A stretch of DNA of 64,000 nucleotides, taken from the NCBI RefSeq assembly GCF_907165205.1, contig NC_058195.1:4650001-4714000 (forward strand). The letters are read 5' to 3'. A program made the position numbers and the translations under genes. Positions within the stretch are counted from its first letter, which is position 1, and each line of letters starts with the position of its first letter. The DNA is from Coccinella septempunctata (Eukaryota > Arthropoda > Insecta > Coleoptera > Coccinellidae). The notes beneath the pieces were generated by a model. That model saw nothing but the letters and a program-made list of their open reading frames with translations. It was not told where the DNA came from and did not search any database. Shown piece after piece: positions 58,249 through 64,000 of the stretch.

Positions 58249-60509
58249 TTTCTGTCAACCTTTTATCTACATGAAAATTTCTTGAATTCAACAGGGATTT
58301 CTATGCGGATCTATGTGGTCCTCTAAGCCAACCATTTGGTTCGTGAATCTGAAACAAATAAGCAGAAGCATCAGAATATTGAAAATTAACTCTTCCAAAT
58401 TTTATCACAAGAATATATCTGTCCATGCTGCATAGTTTTTCCGATAAAATAGTTGGATACCCCGTGTACGACTGTACGTAATACGTAAGGTACCAAACTG
58501 TGGAAACGCTGCTGTCAATTTCAATGATTTTCATTAGATCAAGATTTCCATTTGATTATTTCCATTCCATATAATAACAAACATCTCAAACGACTTGGCA
58601 AACGGTTTGTCTAGTCAAGAGTTGCCCTTCAGTAGAGGTCTTAGCTCAATTTACGTTTTGTTTGTTGTTTTGGGCATATTGCGTGTTTAAAGTAACGAAA
58701 AGAAATGAATTTTCTTCGCACCTAGAGAGCTGAGACGCAATAGTACAGATGGACTATTTAAACTCCGACTTAATCGTTTTAAATTAAGACGGATCTTTAT
58801 GGGCCTCGTTCAAGTCAATACAGATTACTCTCGGTGCGATAAAAGTTCTGTTTAAATGACTACTTAACAGCAGACAAGATGTCTGCTGATGATTTTTCGG
58901 CGTCTATTATGACATCACAGCGTTTATAGGCAACAACATGAACTTTGACAATAAACTTTGTATTTATGTATTACGATGTGTAGCCACTTTAAATTGATCA
59001 AGTTTTTATTGCGTGAATGTCCTAAATAGAATCCCGTGATTGTATAACAGGCAGGGAATTATCCAAACAGGTCCAATCATTGTTTTGAATCAAAATGCGT
59101 CATTTTTCGTCCATTATTTCTAATAGAGAACTACTGAGAGACAATTGTAACCTCCCTTGAATTTTCAATGTTTAGGTACATATTGAGATAGATCAAAAAA
59201 AACGAATGAAAAGAGGCTTTAGTTCCTACAAGTTTTAGGCTTTTCATTTGAATCTTCTGGAGGTAACTGAAAGAAAACAGCACCATTAGAAAAGATAGTG
59301 ACTTTTGGTTCAATTTCCGGTATTTTTGGTAGAAATATTGTAGATTTTTAAACGATAATAAATAGCATGACTAGTTCTTGAGATACAGAGGGTATTGAAG
59401 ATGAGTTAGGCTTTTTTTCTAGTGCATTTCTCCGAAATACTTCTTTCATTTTGTAAAGGAATTTTGTCAATTCTCGAAAATGCTAAAAAAGAAAAAACCG
59501 AAACAAATCAGTAGAAGCGGAGTTATAGACCCATCGAAATAATTGATTCGATAAAAATTATCGACGAATATTTACGTCGATCCACATAGCAGAGGTTGGG
59601 ATCAACATTCTGATCGACCTTGCATTTGAATATAATTATTTCGTGCAGAGAAAAAAAATAGAGGATACTGACCTTTCGAAAACGACCAAAACATTTCCAC
59701 TAGACGGATGTTAATCTGGAGGCGAAAGAAACATCATTTCCGCTACGAAATATCGATTCGTTTGGGGTTTCATCGAAAAACAACTGATTGGTTCACCGTT
59801 AACATGATTTTCGACAGCTGAATTGCACATTTTTATACGAAAATACCTACGTGAATTTTTCAGAGATACGTTAAGGGTAATTTCGAATTTCCATTAATCA
59901 TATCACTATGTAAGACAATTAATATCATCCCGAATGTATTAATCGATCAAAAAAATTCTTCCTCTCGAAATATTTCAGAAATATGTTGGAAACCATGTTG
60001 ACTTTCGCCTTGAGATTGTTCACGTGATTGATATTCACAATATAGTTAATTTATTGAACTGGAAGCAGTTGTTTTCGTAATTTGAACATTAATACAATTT
60101 GTATAATTTTTTTTAGTGTACCTTTTCATTTATTTATTTTAATTCATCAACTATCATTTGTAAAAGAAAATTTTCATTTTTGAATGCCCCTTTCCACCAA
60201 AATTTATTTCTATAAATGCCATTGCCTAATATCAATCTATAACTGACCTCTGCATACTCTCTTCAGCAATTGCCAAAGGTCGATGATAAAAATAAATGAA
60301 CTTTTATTTTGTTTTACTTGAAAAGACGGTCCAAATTATGAATGATGTGAAATTTTTTTTCTCCTAGTAGTAGAGGCATTTTTCATTGATCTATCTCTGT
60401 CTGTCTCCATACATAGGAAGAATAAGACTAACTTTGATTCGAAGCATGTAACATCTTTGAAACAATTCTCTTATTTCCAGTAAAAAGCTTCTGCTTTCGT
60501 GCACCAAAT
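58249..60509. other. 5' flank of the secreted-protein gene and intergenic DNA
   Basis: No further coding region supported. The frame at 58301-58534 is unconvincing. The promoter of the secreted-protein gene should lie in the proximal part. Confidence 0.4.
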
Positions 60510-60702
60510 GAAAATAAAAAAATTAGTTACTTTGGCTGAATGCAACTCTGATTAAAAGATGCCAAAGTGTTTCATAGCACAATTATTATGAAAAATCAGA
60601 ATGGCTATATCTTTTTGTGTAGGCGTATCGAAGAAAATTGTGACGAAAAAAAGTACTTCTTTCGACCTCCAGAAACCACTGTTAAACAGATGTACAAGTC
60701 GA
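60510..60702. repeat. degraded fragment of the 62-kb MITE family
   Basis: Shares with the right half of 62008-62700 the words tactttggctgaatgcaact, aaaagatgcca, atggctatatctttt, aaaaaaagt.cttctttcgacct and accactgttaaacagatgta, in order and in the same orientation, with more mismatches than the other copies. No terminal repeats remain. Confidence 0.65.
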
Positions 60703-62007
60703 AAACGATCGAATAATATTCATTGTAAGGCTTCATCTTAATTAGTTAGCTTAATTAGTTATTGGGTAATTGATAGCTGAGCCATTTTAATCGAAAGAAA
60801 TTCAAGAAGCTAATTCTCATTCAGGAGCAAATGAAAAAATGCTAATGATGCAATGCTTCTGCCAATGGTAAAATCTCAGAACCAATACCATTAAAACTGA
60901 CAACAATTTCATCCATATTAGCGATCCTTTTGTCACAGTGACTACTCTTTCCCATAACAATTGCGAAAACCTTGAACTTTATCTGTATAAGGAAAAGAAC
61001 TTCGAATGTTTATTATGAAATGACAACAATTAGGTGAATGGTTATGAAGAAATTAGTAACGAATACGAGTATGGCATTAGATCTCTATTTTATGGAAAAC
61101 CATATTAATTTCATGGTCGTTCAGATAACGAGATCTCATTCGGGTTACATCACGAGAAATCATCATTTGATGACGAATTTCTAATCAGAATTTAAATTAG
61201 AACAAATCAACAAAGTGAATTCGGTATAGCGTTCTTTCCAGTGCAGTTCAACCAAATTTATATAGTTTTTTGTTGAGAATAGGTCAATTAGTAATTTAAG
61301 TTACCTCTCTTTGATTTAAGAAAATTTTACAGCGTGTCCCAAATTTGAAAATATCGATAATTTTTGATTAAAGGGAAATTCTATTTTCTCAAGAACTGTT
61401 TTTGAAGATTACACATCTTTATTTGTATCATTTATACATTCAGAAAAATCATCAAGTGCATGAGGGAAAAACAAAATAATTACAATCCTCCAGATCCAGA
61501 GAACCATGATGCAAGTTGGCCAAACAAAACATTCATCGAACAGGTTCCAACGAACTTGACGTTAAAATGTCAACAACTTTTTATCGAAAAAAAGCTTGCC
61601 ATTTCAATGTTTATTGTACTATAATATACGTTCTTCATTACTTCTCGTGTTGAGTTATTCATAAATCTATTTCACTTAACGGTTTTTAATAGAAGCTGAT
61701 AAATGTCTTAATAACATGGGCAATTTCGTAGCATGTAATCGATTCTGGGATCGGACAAGTGTGCATAAAAAATAAGGCTTTAGTTGACCTCAAAGTCTAT
61801 ATTCCACAACCATGCACATCGCCTTTGAGACGGCTCACACTGTATTTATATACTTAATTACTAGTTTTCCAAATTCACAATTGGGCGTATAGCGTATATT
61901 CGTTAGGTTTTATCGTTACGTGTGTAGTTTTTTGAATGATGTGTTGCTGGTCTCACGAAAAATTCGGCAAATTGGATATTTCATAAATTTTTTCAATGGA
62001 TGCCATA
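60703..62007. other. intergenic, nothing recognised
   Basis: AT-rich DNA with no supported gene. Confidence 0.45.
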
Positions 62008-62700
62008 TACAGGGCGAGTCTTTCACTCGTACGAATATTTCAACAGTAGATTATTGAGGTAAAAAGAAACACTTTTTCCCTTAATCATTTTTCCCCAATC
62101 GGCTCGGTTTGAAAGATACAGGCAGTTGAAAAGCTATAAAAATTTTAATTTTTAGTTCTATGTCACAAACGGTTTCATCGAATGAAATGAATTTCGGAAT
62201 ATAGTTTTCCATTTATTTGATGAATCTGTTTCGAATACAAAATATCACCCACGTCTTCCAGTTTTCTCATTATGACCATTACGTACCACAAAAATACCAA
62301 AAATTCAGAGAACCTAACTGTTGAAACTACGTTGGACGCTATCTGATGAATATTTGAAAGCTTCGTGAAATAAAAATATTCCTCACATTTTCTCGTATAA
62401 TGCGAAGTTTTCGAGTAGGTAATTAAAAAGTACCTGTGAAATTTGAAAAATTGGGTACTTTGGCTGAATACCACTCTGTTTAAAAGATCCACAGATGTGT
62501 TGTGACCACAGGTTTAGCTCGTTATTCTGAAGGTGATTTTGTTTTTCCAGGGTTGGCACAGCTCATTATGAAATCTTGAAATGGCTATAACTTTTTATAA
62601 AGGCCAAATCGGAAAAAATGGTATGTGAAAAAAGTCTTTCTTTTGACCACAAGAATCTACTGTTTAAATATATGTAGGTACGAGTCAGAGACACCCTGTA
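62008..62700. mobile_element. full-length MITE, 693 bp, with long inverted ends
   Basis: It begins TA then CAGGGCGAGTCTTTCACTCG and ends with GTACGAGTCAGAGACACCC then TGTA. The similarity between the two ends extends roughly 90-100 bases inward (aacagtagatt.ttgaggt/tgtggt, aaaagaaa.actttttt, attttt.c), so it has long, imperfect terminal inverted repeats with a TA at each border. No transposase frame. It serves as the reference copy for the interrupted element at 18836-20068 and the fragments at 28672, 60510, 21643 and 24681. The TA borders suggest mobilisation by a Tc1/mariner-like transposase; the donor element is not in this window. Confidence 0.88.
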
Positions 62701-62932
62701 TCTTCACTCACTGAAGCTATGTGTTAACGGAATACGTGTAGTGGATAACTCATCCTAGGAAAAATCATATGTAATTCAACTTCTAGTTTAATTATAGATT
62801 TTCATCAAGTATATTACTCACAAAAATTTGATATTCTTTTCGAGTGAAGAAGCTGATTTGAGCTTGTTTTGTTTTGACTGAATTGAATGCCCACTTCTAC
62901 GAGTTAAGTTATCAATCATACTCACAAGGGAT

Positions 62933-63071
62933 GACCATGTGTACCTTCCAACATAAACGACACACAACAAGAGGAGAACGTTTCTCTCGACAACTCTATT
63001 TTGATCCTGCAGTCCATTCAAGCTCCCCATTGTCTCTCCCATATTTTCATTGACCACGACCGTTTCTGCTT
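62933..63071 (-). CDS. weak candidate exon with a membrane helix
   Basis: On the minus strand an acceptor-like CATTTCTTAAGCAG precedes an open segment (VVVNENMGETMGSLNGLQDQ) that contains a hydrophobic stretch (NVLLLLCVVYVG) and ends at a strong donor (TCATCCCTT/GTGAGTATG). It could be an internal exon of a membrane-protein gene whose other exons are not placed, some perhaps outside the window. The frame otherwise runs on to 62818. No family recognised. Confidence 0.25.
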
Positions 63072-64000
63072 AAGAAATGAGGAGAAGGCAGTGAAGTGAA
63101 TTCTGACCATAAAAGGCGGCATAATTCTCGGTTCTGAGAATCTTATGATAATGGCAGTCAACTGCATCCATCTCAGCGGCCAACCTGACTGCCAGATCGA
63201 TGTCCTATCGTGATCACTGTGACATTGAATGAAAAACCTGATAACAGGTCCAGGAGGAAATGGGGGGAAGTTGAATAAACAATCACCACGAGTTGACATT
63301 GCAGCCAACGTAAGAAATGATCTCGCCGAAGAAAAATTTCTTTTTACTTTGGTAGGTAGGTAAAGAGATGCAACATTGGAAAACGCTGGAAATTTTACTC
63401 ATTCGTCAATATAACTGTCAATTTACCCCCAAAGAATTACATTTTTTTCGTTGGTAAAGTGAGTTCACAATTATTTGTTTTCAAGTAGCTTATGGTATTT
63501 TCAAGGCTGATGTTCTTTGTCTGAACGAGATGCTTAGCTCAAACCATCACAATATTCATAGATCGAGAGTACCTATGTAAAAATATCAAAGAAATCAATC
63601 TGTAGCCTCAACCTCAATATGAATGATCAAGGAAATTTCTTAAGTTGGAACACTAACCAGTTTATATCAAATCTGAAAGATAACTACATAACGTATGTGG
63701 TAACGTATGTCCTTTGAAAAAATAGCCTGGAATATTAGATTTTTGTGTCTTATTTTAATTGAATTCCAATAACTTTTGAGCAAGAATTTAATGGTATGTA
63801 GTATGGAAAGTGTATGGAAGGTATTAGTAGCGAGAATCAACCTTAAGATGGCTCTCTCGTCAACTCCTTGACTTTACAGGTATGTTAGATGAATTCTTTA
63901 GTGAACACATTGAATATTGAGCTCATCGGTGATACAGAGTCTTGTTGCGGCGCCAATGTTATAGGCGTATCTGATATGGCCGATTGGCACATCAGGTTAT
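63072..64000. other. intergenic to window end, nothing firm
   Basis: The frame at 63018-63308 on the minus strand lies in an alternative frame to the exon candidate above and lacks support. No other feature seen. Confidence 0.4.

Noticed and set aside
63018..63308. 96-codon minus-strand frame near the end
   Set aside because: It occupies a different frame from the better-supported exon candidate, and its residue pattern shows no domain.
1..64000. tRNA or rRNA genes
   Set aside because: No cloverleaf with A/B box arrangement or ribosomal core sequence was noticed on either strand. A dedicated tRNA scan could still find one I missed.

Overview
This is an AT-rich eukaryotic window. The recognisable genes are animal genes with short introns bounded by GT/AG sites. 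The mobile elements (mariner DD34D copies, TA-flanked MITEs, a non-LTR retrotransposon tail ending in TTA repeats) and an interstitial TTAGG tract point to an insect. A beetle is plausible, but the sequence alone does not prove the order.

Layout. 1-10 kb is transposon-rich: a minus-strand mariner cut by the window edge, a head-to-head mariner derivative and a 5'-truncated plus-strand mariner, with no convincing gene. A six-exon gene for an unrecognised coiled-coil/membrane protein lies at 10.2-12.1 kb, with a TATA/initiator pair and a poly(A) signal. 12-20.8 kb is non-coding: a TTAGG-bearing minisatellite (14.3 kb), a GC-rich block (15.8 kb), another mariner (16.3 kb) and a MITE split by a retrotransposon tail (18.8-20.1 kb). 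A possible terminal exon of an unknown gene lies at 20.9 kb. A complete three-exon UPF0193 (EVG1/C22orf23-like) gene lies on the minus strand at 21.8-24.3 kb.

27-51.5 kb is organised around three minus-strand class 3 aldehyde dehydrogenase (fatty aldehyde dehydrogenase type) genes at 27.1, 35.3 and 50.0 kb. All have uninterrupted reading frames, intact catalytic Glu and Cys and a C-terminal membrane anchor. Between the first two are a small multi-pass membrane protein gene (30.8 kb) and a four-exon WIPI3/WDR45B autophagy gene (32.9 kb). Between the second and third are a 1.8-kb foldback element with 0.69-kb inverted arms and a 7.6-kb satellite of about 15 units of 493 bp. Each satellite unit carries a short open segment between splice-site-like sequences.

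51.9-58.2 kb holds a UBL4A gene (tail-anchored protein targeting), head-to-head with the third aldehyde dehydrogenase. It is followed by a three-exon mitochondrial 2'-O-methyltransferase gene (MRM2/FtsJ) and a two-exon gene for a secreted Thr/Ser-rich protein of unknown function. The last 6 kb is mostly non-coding, with an apparently full-length 693-bp MITE and a weak exon candidate.

The genes do not form a pathway. The three aldehyde dehydrogenases are a local paralogue family; the rest are single-copy housekeeping or lineage-specific genes. I found no clearly new molecular system. The strongest candidates for a second look are the satellite with embedded splice-like signals, the near-perfect foldback element and the intronless aldehyde dehydrogenase cluster.
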